DNA of 5,506 bases from an uncultured Verrucomicrobia subdivision 3 bacterium (GTDB taxonomy: Bacteria > Verrucomicrobiota > Verrucomicrobiae > Limisphaerales > CAMLLE01). Each line of letters begins with the position of its first letter. Within the stretch, counting starts at the first letter, position 1. The notes under the pieces are model-generated. The model had not been told where the DNA came from, did not search any database, and was given only the letters and a program-made list of their open reading frames with translations. A program made the translations under genes and the position numbers. This document shows positions 1 to 5,081 of the stretch, piece by piece. The stretch spans positions 1-5,506 of the forward strand of contig CAMLLE010000249.1 of assembly GCA_946480555.1 (NCBI GenBank). Direction: 5' to 3'.

Positions 1-195
1 CGTTCGCCGCAGTGCGCATTCGATGTCATGAAGCGAACCGTCAGTTCAACCAACCTGCTCCAGGTGGAACTGGCCAATGGCCGCCTCTTCATGGAAGGCC
101 GCGGATTCACCACGATCACCAACGGCGGACTGCTGCTTTCAAACGACGTCCACACGGTTATCCGGGCGCGGGCACGTAAGTTCAAGACACTATGA
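1..195 (+). CDS. lptC: LptC-like LPS export protein, C-terminal fragment
   Basis: The reading frame is open from the first base and ends at TGA 193-195, giving 64 visible residues; the start lies outside the window. The segment contains beta-strand-like text with alternating polar and hydrophobic residues (NGRLFMEGRGF, then GGLLLSNDVHTVIRAR), as expected for the last strands of an LptC/OstA-type beta-jellyroll. LptC is the bitopic inner-membrane protein that passes LPS from the LptBFG transporter to periplasmic LptA. The call rests largely on position: its stop overlaps the lptA start by 4 bp (ATGA), and lptB follows in the same way, the usual lptC-lptA-lptB order. The membrane anchor and most of the domain are not visible, so another OstA-fold protein is possible. 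Confidence 0.65.
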   Translation, partial: RSPQCAFDVMKRTVSSTNLLQVELANGRLFMEGRGFTTITNGGLLLSNDVHTVIRARARKFKTL

Positions 196-800
196 GACCA
201 ATCATTTCCCTGCTTTTCGCGCTGTTGGCGATGCCGCTCCAGGCGCAGGTTGAGACAGTCACCACCAACACCCCGCCGGCAGCGGTGGAAGCCGGTTCTA
301 CAAATTCCCCTGTTGCAGCAGCGACAAACGCGACCACAGAAATCCTGATCGCAAGCGACGAAGCGCTGATGCTGACGGAGACGAACTACACGGTCATCTA
401 CACTGGGAACGTCCAGGCCACCTATGGCAGCGAAGGAAAACTCCTTTGCGGGCAACTTACGATTCAGGCGGAGAAAGAGTCCGAAGAACCGCATTACATT
501 CTGGCCGATACCAATGTCGTACTCGATTTTGCCCGCAAGGACGGCAAGCCGATACACGCGACCGCCGATCGCGCCACCTACACCTTGCGCGTGGATAATG
601 GGCAGACGAATCAGATTGTGACACTCATCGGCGACGTCAAAGGAACAACCGAGGGCAAGCATTTTGCCGGCGAGACGGTAATCATCAATCTCACCACCAG
701 CACGATTAGCGTTCCGGGCCGGCAGCAAACAGGAATCACAATTACAGGGGATCCCGTTGACCGCCTGCCCTTCACCCGCAATCGGACCAACGCGCCATGA
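192..800 (+). CDS. lptA: LptA-like periplasmic LPS transport protein (OstA fold)
   Basis: This 202-residue protein is close to the usual LptA size (E. coli about 185). Residues 1-18 form a signal peptide: Arg2, a hydrophobic core of Leu/Phe/Ala, and a likely cleavage after LQA (Ala18). Residues 20-50 are a low-complexity Asn/Thr/Ala/Pro linker. Residues about 50-188 carry the OstA/LptA pattern of repeating short beta strands, for example [10 protein letters not shown] (70-79), [12 protein letters not shown] (121-132) and [10 protein letters not shown] (142-151). LptA subunits form the periplasmic bridge that carries LPS from LptC to LptD. ATG 192 overlaps the upstream stop (ATGA) and the gene's TGA overlaps the lptB ATG in the same way, so translation is probably coupled across lptC-lptA-lptB. 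No clear Shine-Dalgarno precedes the start, which fits coupling. Single-domain OstA proteins are divergent; the neighbours make the LptA assignment firm. Confidence 0.85.
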   Translation: MRPIISLLFALLAMPLQAQVETVTTNTPPAAVEAGSTNSPVAAATNATTEILIASDEALMLTETNYTVIYTGNVQATYGSEGKLLCGQLTIQAEKESEEPHYILADTNVVLDFARKDGKPIHATADRATYTLRVDNGQTNQIVTLIGDVKGTTEGKHFAGETVIINLTTSTISVPGRQQTGITITGDPVDRLPFTRNRTNAP

Positions 801-1555
801 TTCAACCCACCGAATCTGCGGCCGAAACACAAACGGCGCTGCTGGCGACGAATCAACTCGTAAAAGAATACCGTCAGCGCCGCGTCGTGAACGGCGTCTC
901 AATCAGTGTCGGCGCCGGAGAAATCGTCGGATTGCTCGGCCCTAACGGCGCCGGAAAGACAACGACGTTCAACATGGTCGTCGGTGTCGTGAAGCCGGAT
1001 CAGGGCACAGTACTGTTTCAGGATCGCACCATCACGGGTTTGCCGATGCACAGGCGCGCGCGCCTTGGCATTGGTTATCTGACACAGGAACCTTCGGTCT
1101 TCCGCAAGCTGACGGTGGAACAGAACATTCTCGCGATTCTGGAAACATTGAAGATTGGCCGGCAGGAACGCGCCATTCGGCTCAAGTATTTGCTCGAAGA
1201 ACTGGACCTCACGCCGCTCGCCCGCAGCAAGGCTTACCAACTCAGCGGCGGCGAGAAACGTCGCCTCGAGATCACGCGAGCACTGGTCACCAGCCCAAAA
1301 CTTCTGTTGCTCGACGAACCCTTTAGCGGCATCGATCCCATCGCCGTTTACGAAGTGCAGAAGATCGTTCGCCGGTTGCGCGATCGCGGCCTGGGAATCC
1401 TGATTACGGACCACAACGTCCGCGAGACACTGAAGCTGATCGACCGCGGCTACATCATCCACAAAGGCCAGGTGCTGGTGGAAGGCAGCTCGGAGTTTCT
1501 GGCGAACGATCCCAAGGCGCGGGAAATTTATCTCGGGCCGGAATTCAACATGTAG
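797..1555 (+). CDS. lptB: LPS export ABC transporter ATP-binding protein LptB
   Basis: This is a 252-residue ABC ATPase. Visible motifs are Walker A GPNGAGKT (48-55), Q-loop Gln97 in YLTQEPSVF, signature LSGGE (149-153), Walker B LLLLDEP (169-175) with catalytic Glu174, D-loop SGIDP (177-181) and H-loop His206 in ITDHN. The [17 protein letters not shown] segment and the YLGPEF ending near the C-terminus match LptB rather than the branched-chain amino-acid ATPase LivG/LivF, its closest relatives. LptB works as a cytoplasmic dimer under LptF and LptG, and ATP hydrolysis pulls LPS from the inner membrane into the LptC-LptA bridge. About 17 residues precede the conserved start of the fold, slightly longer than in E. 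coli. ATG 797 is chosen because of the ATGA overlap with lptA. LptF/LptG are not in the window. Confidence 0.96.
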   Translation: MIQPTESAAETQTALLATNQLVKEYRQRRVVNGVSISVGAGEIVGLLGPNGAGKTTTFNMVVGVVKPDQGTVLFQDRTITGLPMHRRARLGIGYLTQEPSVFRKLTVEQNILAILETLKIGRQERAIRLKYLLEELDLTPLARSKAYQLSGGEKRRLEITRALVTSPKLLLLDEPFSGIDPIAVYEVQKIVRRLRDRGLGILITDHNVRETLKLIDRGYIIHKGQVLVEGSSEFLANDPKAREIYLGPEFNM

Positions 1556-1575
1556 ACTTCGGAATGGTTGAACCG

Positions 1576-1668
1576 AACATTCAACATCCAACATCCAACC
1601 CTGAACATTCAGGGCAAACGGCTTTGCGCCGCTCGAAGTTGAGCGTCGAATGTTCATTGTTGAATGTT
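1576..1668. repeat. inverted heptad-repeat element between lptB and hprK
   Basis: The left arm (1576-1610) is five 7-nt units in register: AACATTC at 1576 and 1604, AACATCC at 1583 and 1590, and degenerate AACCCTG at 1597. The right arm holds the complement in the same 7-nt phase: GAATGTT at 1648 and 1662 with CATTGTT at 1655. The 11-mer AACATTCAACA (1576-1586) pairs perfectly with 1658-1668. Between the arms are small stems: CCCTGA/TCAGGG (1599-1604/1609-1614), GCAAA/TTTGC (1614-1618/1623-1627) and CGCTC/GAGCG (1630-1634/1641-1645). From memory, similar units occur between genes in Verrucomicrobiota drafts, where they are often mis-translated as short His/Asn/Ser-rich peptides; I could not check copy number. 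It lies in the only gap of the lpt-hprK run and could fold in RNA as a terminator or attenuator, though no U-tract follows. Confidence 0.75.
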
Positions 1669-1700
1669 TCCAACCCACCACGCACAAAGCACCACGTCCC

Positions 1701-2654
1701 ATGTCTCTCCAACGCGACATCGTAACGGTAGAAAAGTTCTACACGGACCACGCCGATGACCTCGGTTTGAAGCTCATCGCGGGCGCGACCGGATTGAAGC
1801 GAATCATTCGCGAGCCAACCGTGAACCGACCAGGCCTGGCGCTGGCGGGCTTCACGCGCTATTTCGCGAACAAGCGGATTCAAGCCATCGGAAACGCGGA
1901 AGCCTATTTCCTGAAGGCACTCACGCCTGAGGAGCGGGAGAAGCGTTACGAAATGCTCCTCGGCTACAAAATCCCCTGCTTCATCTTCAGCCGGAACCTG
2001 AGGCCGGATAAGGCGTTCCTCAAAGCCGCCGAGCTTGCGGAGATTCCCGTTTTCCAGACGCATCTCATCACGATGAAGTTCATCAACCTCGCGACGCTCG
2101 CGCTGGAAGCGATGTTCGCGCCCCGCGGCACTGAAATGGGCAGCATGGTGGACATCCTCGGCGTCGGAGTCATCATCAAGGGCGAAAGCGGCATCGGCAA
2201 AAGCGAAAGCGTGCTGGCGTTGATCGAACGTGGCTACAGCCTCGTCGCGGATGACATCACAAAAGTGACGCTCATCGATGGGAAGGACGTGATCGGCACG
2301 AGCGCCGAACTCACTCGCAACCACATGGAAGTCCGCGGCATTGGAATCATCAATGTCGGCGCAATGTTTGGGGTGAAAAGCATCCGCGGCAAGAAGCGCA
2401 TCGACCTGGTGGTTTCACTCAAGGGCTGGAATGAAGTGGAGGATGTGGACCGTGTGGGAATGGAGCAGGAGTTTGTGAAGATCCTTGGGATCGACGTTCC
2501 GCATATCACCATCCCCGTCCGGCCGGGACGCGATCTCGCGCGTTTGATCGAAGTGGCTGCATTCCAGACGAAGCTCAAGATGTCCGGCTACAACGCGGCC
2601 AAGGAATTGAACGATCGCCTGCTGGCCCAGATGGCGAACGCCGCAAAGATCTAG
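1701..2654 (+). CDS. hprK: HPr kinase/phosphorylase homologue, active-site His replaced
   Basis: This 317-residue protein has the usual HprK length and two-domain layout: an N-terminal domain (about 1-130) and a C-terminal kinase domain. Seen directly are the P-loop GESGIGKS (161-168), LVADD (181-185) with the catalytic Asp at 185, the family signature MEVRGIGIINVG (209-220) with metal-ligand Glu210, DRVG with Arg251, and TIPVRPGRD (270-278). In well-studied homologues the enzyme phosphorylates HPr on Ser46 and removes that phosphate. Aligned by eye with the Bacillus enzyme, the conserved His before the P-loop (HG in Bacillus) is Met146, and Asn of the PGRN motif is Asp278, so bifunctional activity cannot be assumed. 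ATG 1701 is preferred over ATG 1650, which lies inside the repeat and would add 17 unrelated residues. No Shine-Dalgarno is evident. No HPr gene is in the window; the preceding lpt genes recall the proteobacterial lpt-rpoN-ptsN-hprK cluster. Confidence 0.92.
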   Translation: MSLQRDIVTVEKFYTDHADDLGLKLIAGATGLKRIIREPTVNRPGLALAGFTRYFANKRIQAIGNAEAYFLKALTPEEREKRYEMLLGYKIPCFIFSRNLRPDKAFLKAAELAEIPVFQTHLITMKFINLATLALEAMFAPRGTEMGSMVDILGVGVIIKGESGIGKSESVLALIERGYSLVADDITKVTLIDGKDVIGTSAELTRNHMEVRGIGIINVGAMFGVKSIRGKKRIDLVVSLKGWNEVEDVDRVGMEQEFVKILGIDVPHITIPVRPGRDLARLIEVAAFQTKLKMSGYNAAKELNDRLLAQMANAAKI

Positions 2655-2736
2655 CGCAACTGGGACGACCCGCGAGACCCTGAAACTGCAATCCCAGGAC
2701 GAAGCCCTTCCGGGAAGTTGGAGCCCGCCGCGATTG

Positions 2737-2763
2737 GGACTTGTGCCACTTCTTGCCAAGTCC
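2737..2763. terminator. weak hairpin between convergent hprK and infA
   Basis: GGACTTG (2737-2743) pairs perfectly with CAAGTCC (2757-2763) around a 13-nt loop. It lies between the hprK stop (2654) and the infA stop (2781), where a bidirectional terminator would be expected. Neither strand has a T-rich tract after the stem, so it is not a standard intrinsic terminator. The rest of the 126-bp gap shows nothing I recognise. Confidence 0.25.
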
Positions 2764-2780
2764 GCAGCGCCAGTTCCGTT

Positions 2781-2999
2781 CTACTTCAACCGAAACGTGA
2801 TGCGCGCCTTGCTCAGGTCGTAAGGCGACATTTCCATGCGGACACGATCGCCGACGGTGAGGCGCACGAAATGTTTGCGCATCTTGCCAGAGATGTGCGC
2901 CAGCACTTCGTGCTGGTTGTCCAGCATCACGCGAAACATGGTTCCCGGAAGCACGGTTTTAATCACGCCTTCCAGTTCGATCGGTTGTTCACTGCTCAT
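2781..2999 (-). CDS. infA: translation initiation factor IF-1
   Basis: This 72-residue protein is the exact family length and a single S1/OB-fold domain. Diagnostic segments are [18 protein letters not shown] (7-24), [16 protein letters not shown] (32-47), GDRV (50-53) and [14 protein letters not shown] (57-70). IF-1 binds the 30S A site with IF-2 and IF-3 during initiation and acts in the cytoplasm. The start is ATG 2999 because the protein there begins like other IF-1s; an in-frame extension back to 3104 would add 35 unrelated residues. A GAGGAG Shine-Dalgarno lies 13 nt upstream. The gene is transcribed toward hprK and is separated from mutT by 289 bp. It is not beside ribosomal protein genes or secY here, where infA often sits in other bacteria. 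Confidence 0.97.
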   Translation of the reverse strand: MSSEQPIELEGVIKTVLPGTMFRVMLDNQHEVLAHISGKMRKHFVRLTVGDRVRMEMSPYDLSKARITFRLK

Positions 3000-3012
3000 A
3001 CGGTAATGACGA

Positions 3013-3018
3013 CTCCTC
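3013..3018 (-). promoter_or_regulatory. Shine-Dalgarno of infA
   Basis: On the minus strand this reads GAGGAG, 13 nt before ATG 2999. The spacing is longer than the usual 5-9 nt, but it is one of the few good ribosome-binding sequences in the window and supports the short IF-1 start over the upstream in-frame ATGs. Confidence 0.55.
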
Positions 3019-3027
3019 AGCCACTCG

Positions 3028-3050
3028 GGTTTTGCCGGGAGAAAACCGGC
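3028..3050 (-). other. overlapping alternative hairpins in the infA leader
   Basis: Two stems share bases and exclude each other. In transcript order, GCCGG (3050-3046) can pair with CCGGC (3038-3034) around TTTTCTC, or GGTTTT (3047-3042) can pair with AAAACC (3033-3028) around an 8-nt loop. Both lie just upstream of the infA Shine-Dalgarno, so folding here could affect ribosome access. Short stems of this kind can occur by chance. Confidence 0.3.
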
Positions 3051-3170
3051 GGAATTGACCGCCAGAAGTGAACGAAACATGAACCTCCGCACGGCCGTTG
3101 GCAAGCGGCAATTCCATAACTCTCAATCCCAGGATCGGTAATTGAAAACGGGCAATATCGTACTCGTTCG

Positions 3171-3226
3171 CGTTCTCGAAAACCCCAAACAATCGGGAAG
3201 GATGGGGGCGATTACGAGAACGCCCC
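3171..3226 (-). other. structured segment in the mutT-infA intergenic region
   Basis: The gap 3000-3288 has no supported gene. Within it, the perfect 8-bp inverted repeat CGTTCTCG (3171-3178) / CGAGAACG (3215-3222) encloses a possible inner stem CCCC (3183-3186) / GGGG (3205-3208). A competing stem GGGGCG (3205-3210) / CGCCCC (3221-3226) shares bases with both. It could be an end-of-transcript structure for mutT or part of the infA 5' leader. No T-tract follows on the minus strand. I see no riboswitch class I recognise and no convincing promoter boxes. Confidence 0.35.
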
Positions 3227-3263
3227 TCGAATGCACCCCCTTTCAATCAGAACCTCAATTCCA

Positions 3264-3291
3264 TGAGCCCCAGCCAGCAAAGGCAGGCTCA
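3264..3291 (-). terminator. possible hairpin at the mutT stop codon
   Basis: TGAGCC, which contains the mutT stop codon on the minus strand (3291-3286), pairs with GGCTCA (3269-3264). An inner GCC/GGC stem (3284-3282 with 3275-3273) has a 6-nt loop. No run of T follows, so an intrinsic terminator is only a weak possibility. Confidence 0.2.
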
Positions 3292-3732
3292 GCGCCAGAA
3301 GGCGGGCGAAGTCTGAAGCTGCTCCAGCAATTGGGCATCCGCAGCGGGAAAGCTGAACTGAGGAAGCTCATCGAGTTTCACCCACCGGAACGCGGGACAG
3401 CCCAGAGCCTGTGGTTCGTTCGCAATCCAGCGGCAATGAAAAAACTTTAACCGCACGGTTTTCTCCGGATACGAATGCGTGACGTCCGCGACGGATTCGC
3501 CGACTTGAACTTCAATCCCCAGCTCCTCGCGCAACTCGCGGACAAGGCATTGCTCGAACGTTTCGTCCGACTCGCGTTTGCCGCCGGGGAACTCCCACAA
3601 ACCACCTTGATGAGCATCCGTGTAGCGCTGGGTGATCAGAAGCTGGCCGTTCCGGAAAACCAGTCCCGCGGAAACATCGATCGCGTCTGGCGTTTCGTGC
3701 TTTGGATTTCGAGTTGAAGCCGCCTCGTCCAT
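3289..3732 (-). CDS. mutT: MutT-type Nudix hydrolase (8-oxo-dGTPase-like)
   Basis: This 147-residue Nudix protein has a perfect Nudix box GX5EX7REUXEEXGU at residues 51-73 (Gly51, Glu57, Arg65-Glu66, Glu69-Glu70, Gly72), giving the Mg2+-binding Glu residues. It is preceded by AHQGGLWEFPGGK (40-52) and followed near the C-terminus by FPAAD (128-132), lined up with FPPAN of E. coli MutT, where the last residue recognises the base; here it is Asp, which I also recall in other MutT-like pyrophosphohydrolases. The likely role is cleansing the nucleotide pool by hydrolysing oxidised dGTP, but Nudix substrates cannot be fixed from sequence. ATG 3732 is chosen because GAGG lies 9 nt upstream and earlier in-frame codons run into ugd. 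Residues 5-16 are encoded by a heptad-repeat arm and are not conserved; the domain begins at VSAGLVF (20-26). The gene starts 34 bp after ugd, probably in the same transcript. Confidence 0.9.
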   Translation of the reverse strand: MDEAASTRNPKHETPDAIDVSAGLVFRNGQLLITQRYTDAHQGGLWEFPGGKRESDETFEQCLVRELREELGIEVQVGESVADVTHSYPEKTVRLKFFHCRWIANEPQALGCPAFRWVKLDELPQFSFPAADAQLLEQLQTSPAFWR

Positions 3733-3757
3733 AACGCGAAACCTCAAATTCGAATCC
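3691..3757. repeat. inverted heptad-repeat element over the mutT start
   Basis: One arm in plus-strand coordinates is CGTTTCG (3691), TGCTTTG (3698) and GATTTCG (3705), in 7-nt register. The other is CGAAACC (3737), TCAAATT (3744) and CGAATCC (3751), also in 7-nt register. The arms are roughly reverse complementary: 6 of 7 bases match for the inner pair, 5 of 7 for the outer and 3 of 7 for the middle, around a 25-nt centre (3712-3736). The layout matches the element at 1576-1668 but the unit differs. From memory, units like CGAAATC are another common intergenic family in Verrucomicrobiota drafts. Here the element covers the mutT Shine-Dalgarno, start codon and early codons, which translate to STRNPKHET. 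Confidence 0.55.
3742..3745 (-). promoter_or_regulatory. Shine-Dalgarno of mutT
   Basis: On the minus strand GAGG lies 9 nt before ATG 3732 and decides the start. It falls inside one arm of the heptad-repeat element, so the translation signal of mutT appears to be repeat-derived. Confidence 0.45.
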
Positions 3758-3766
3758 AGCTCAACC

Positions 3767-5056
3767 TCAACGGCCAATGCTCTTGTAGATGAATCCGAGT
3801 TTGTCCATCTCGGCAGGATCGAAGAGATTGCGGCCGTCAAACATGATGGGATGCGTCATCGCAGCGCGCGCGCGTTCGAGGTCGAGCTGCTTGAACTCCT
3901 CCCATTCCGTCGCGATCACGAGCGCGTCGCAGCCTGCAGCGACGGCGTTCATATCGTCCACAAAAGTCACGTCCTTGAGCAGCGCACGGGCTTTGTCCAT
4001 CGCCTTGGGGTCATGCACCCGGAGCGCAGCGCCTTCTTTCTGCAATCGATGGCAGAGATCGATCGCCGGCGACATGCGGACGTCGTCCGTGTTCTGCTTG
4101 AACGCCAGGCCCAGCACGCCAATCGTTTTGTCCTTCAGCACCCAGAGCGTTTCGGAAATCTTTTTCACGAAACGGTTCATCTGTTCGGCGTTGATGCGCT
4201 GCACCTCCTTCAGCAGGCCAAAATCGTAGCCAACCTGCTCGGAAATCTTGATGAACGCGCTCAGGTCCTTCGGGAAACAACTGCCGCCAAAGCCCAGCGA
4301 CGCATCCAGGAATCGCCGCCCAATGCGCGCATCCATGCCCATGCCGTTGGCAACTTCCGTGACGTTGGCGCCCGTGGCTTCGCAGATGACGGAGATGGCG
4401 TTGATGTATGAAATCTTCAGCGCAAGGAACGAATTGGACGCGTGCTTGATCAGCTCGGCCGAGTTGATGTCCGTAACAATGATGGGCGCGTTGAAGGGTT
4501 CGTAAACTTCCTTCATCGCAACCACTGGACGGTCGCTCTTCACACCAATCACCACGCGATCCGGATGCATCAGGTCGTCCACCGCAAATCCTTCGCGAAG
4601 GAACTCAGGGTTGCTGACCACGTCAAATTCCACCTTCGCCTTGCAATAGCGCTTGATGGTTTCCGAGACCTTGTCGCCGGTCTTCACGGGAACCGTGCTC
4701 TTGTCCACGACGATTTTGTAACTCGTCATGGCGCTGGCGATTTCCCGCGCGACCTTTTCGATGAAGCTCAAATCCACGGCACCGTCCGGTTGGGGAGGCG
4801 TGGGCACCGCGATGAAAATGATGTCGGATTTCTCGACCCCTTCTGCGGTGCTGGTGGTGAACCGGAGACGCCCTTCGGTAACATTCTTCTTCACCAATTC
4901 TTCGAGGCCCGGTTCATAAATCGGAATGCCGCCGGCCTGGAGCGTTTCGACTTTCTTCGCATCGTTGTCGACGCAAATGACCTGATGGCCAACTTCTGCG
5001 AAACAGGTTCCTGTTACGAGGCCGACGTAGCCGGTGCCGATGATGGTTAACTTCAT
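3767..5056 (-). CDS. ugd: UDP-glucose 6-dehydrogenase
   Basis: This 429-residue protein is full length for the TuaD/RkpK type. It has the NAD-binding Rossmann motif GTGYVG (7-12) with Asp30 at the end of strand 2, STVPVKTG (120-127), NPEFLREG (149-156) with Glu151, ELIKHASNSFLA (201-212) with Lys204 and Asn208, the catalytic-cysteine motif GFGGSCFPKD (255-264; Cys260, Asp264), the C-terminal-domain motif FKQNTDDVRMSP (319-330) and FDGRNLFD (406-413). It catalyses two NAD+-dependent oxidations of UDP-glucose to UDP-glucuronate, a precursor for surface polysaccharide or LPS sugars, in the cytoplasm. The start at 5056 gives the canonical MKLTIIGTGYVG opening; an upstream in-frame start at 5155 would overlap the TPR gene and add 33 unrelated residues. 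No strong Shine-Dalgarno is seen; the TPR stop is only 25 bp upstream. A UDP-ManNAc dehydrogenase is unlikely given the close match to TuaD. Confidence 0.96.
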   Translation of the reverse strand: MKLTIIGTGYVGLVTGTCFAEVGHQVICVDNDAKKVETLQAGGIPIYEPGLEELVKKNVTEGRLRFTTSTAEGVEKSDIIFIAVPTPPQPDGAVDLSFIEKVAREIASAMTSYKIVVDKSTVPVKTGDKVSETIKRYCKAKVEFDVVSNPEFLREGFAVDDLMHPDRVVIGVKSDRPVVAMKEVYEPFNAPIIVTDINSAELIKHASNSFLALKISYINAISVICEATGANVTEVANGMGMDARIGRRFLDASLGFGGSCFPKDLSAFIKISEQVGYDFGLLKEVQRINAEQMNRFVKKISETLWVLKDKTIGVLGLAFKQNTDDVRMSPAIDLCHRLQKEGAALRVHDPKAMDKARALLKDVTFVDDMNAVAAGCDALVIATEWEEFKQLDLERARAAMTHPIMFDGRNLFDPAEMDKLGFIYKSIGR

Positions 5057-5081
5057 GAGGTGGTCAGGAACTGCGGCAGCT

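Noticed and set aside
1576..1668. CRISPR-like array
   Set aside because: The units are 7 nt with no spacers and the arms are inverted, so it is not a CRISPR array.
1650..1700. Earlier in-frame ATG for hprK
   Set aside because: It starts inside the right arm of the repeat and adds 17 residues not resembling the HprK N-terminus.
899..1720. Long open frame on the minus strand opposite lptB
   Set aside because: It is antisense to a gene with complete ABC motifs, its protein has no recognisable domain, and its N-terminal part is a translation of the heptad repeat.
1581..2324. 247-codon minus-strand open frame opposite hprK
   Set aside because: It is His/Arg/Asp/Glu-rich shadow composition with no family features, fully overlapped by the recognisable HprK frame.
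2706..2718. CTTCC/GGAAG palindrome after hprK as a terminator
   Set aside because: The loop would be a single base (3 nt if the stem is shortened to four pairs) and no T-tract follows.
3000..3104. N-terminal extension of IF-1
   Set aside because: IF-1 has a very constant length near 72 residues and the GAGGAG before ATG 2999 supports the short form.
3100..3180. Sigma-70 promoter for infA
   Set aside because: TACGAT- and TATGGAAT-like hexamers occur on the minus strand but none has a plausible -35 at proper spacing.
2989..3246. 85-codon minus-strand frame starting with TTG before infA, overlapping its start
   Set aside because: It has no family resemblance, a rare start codon and no good Shine-Dalgarno; its shorter ATG version (42 codons) is equally unsupported. 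A leader peptide cannot be excluded but nothing shows one.
3632..5050. Long plus-strand open frames opposite ugd (3632-4411 and 4442-5050)
   Set aside because: They are antisense to a clear UDP-glucose dehydrogenase and have typical antisense composition with many His, Arg and Asp residues.
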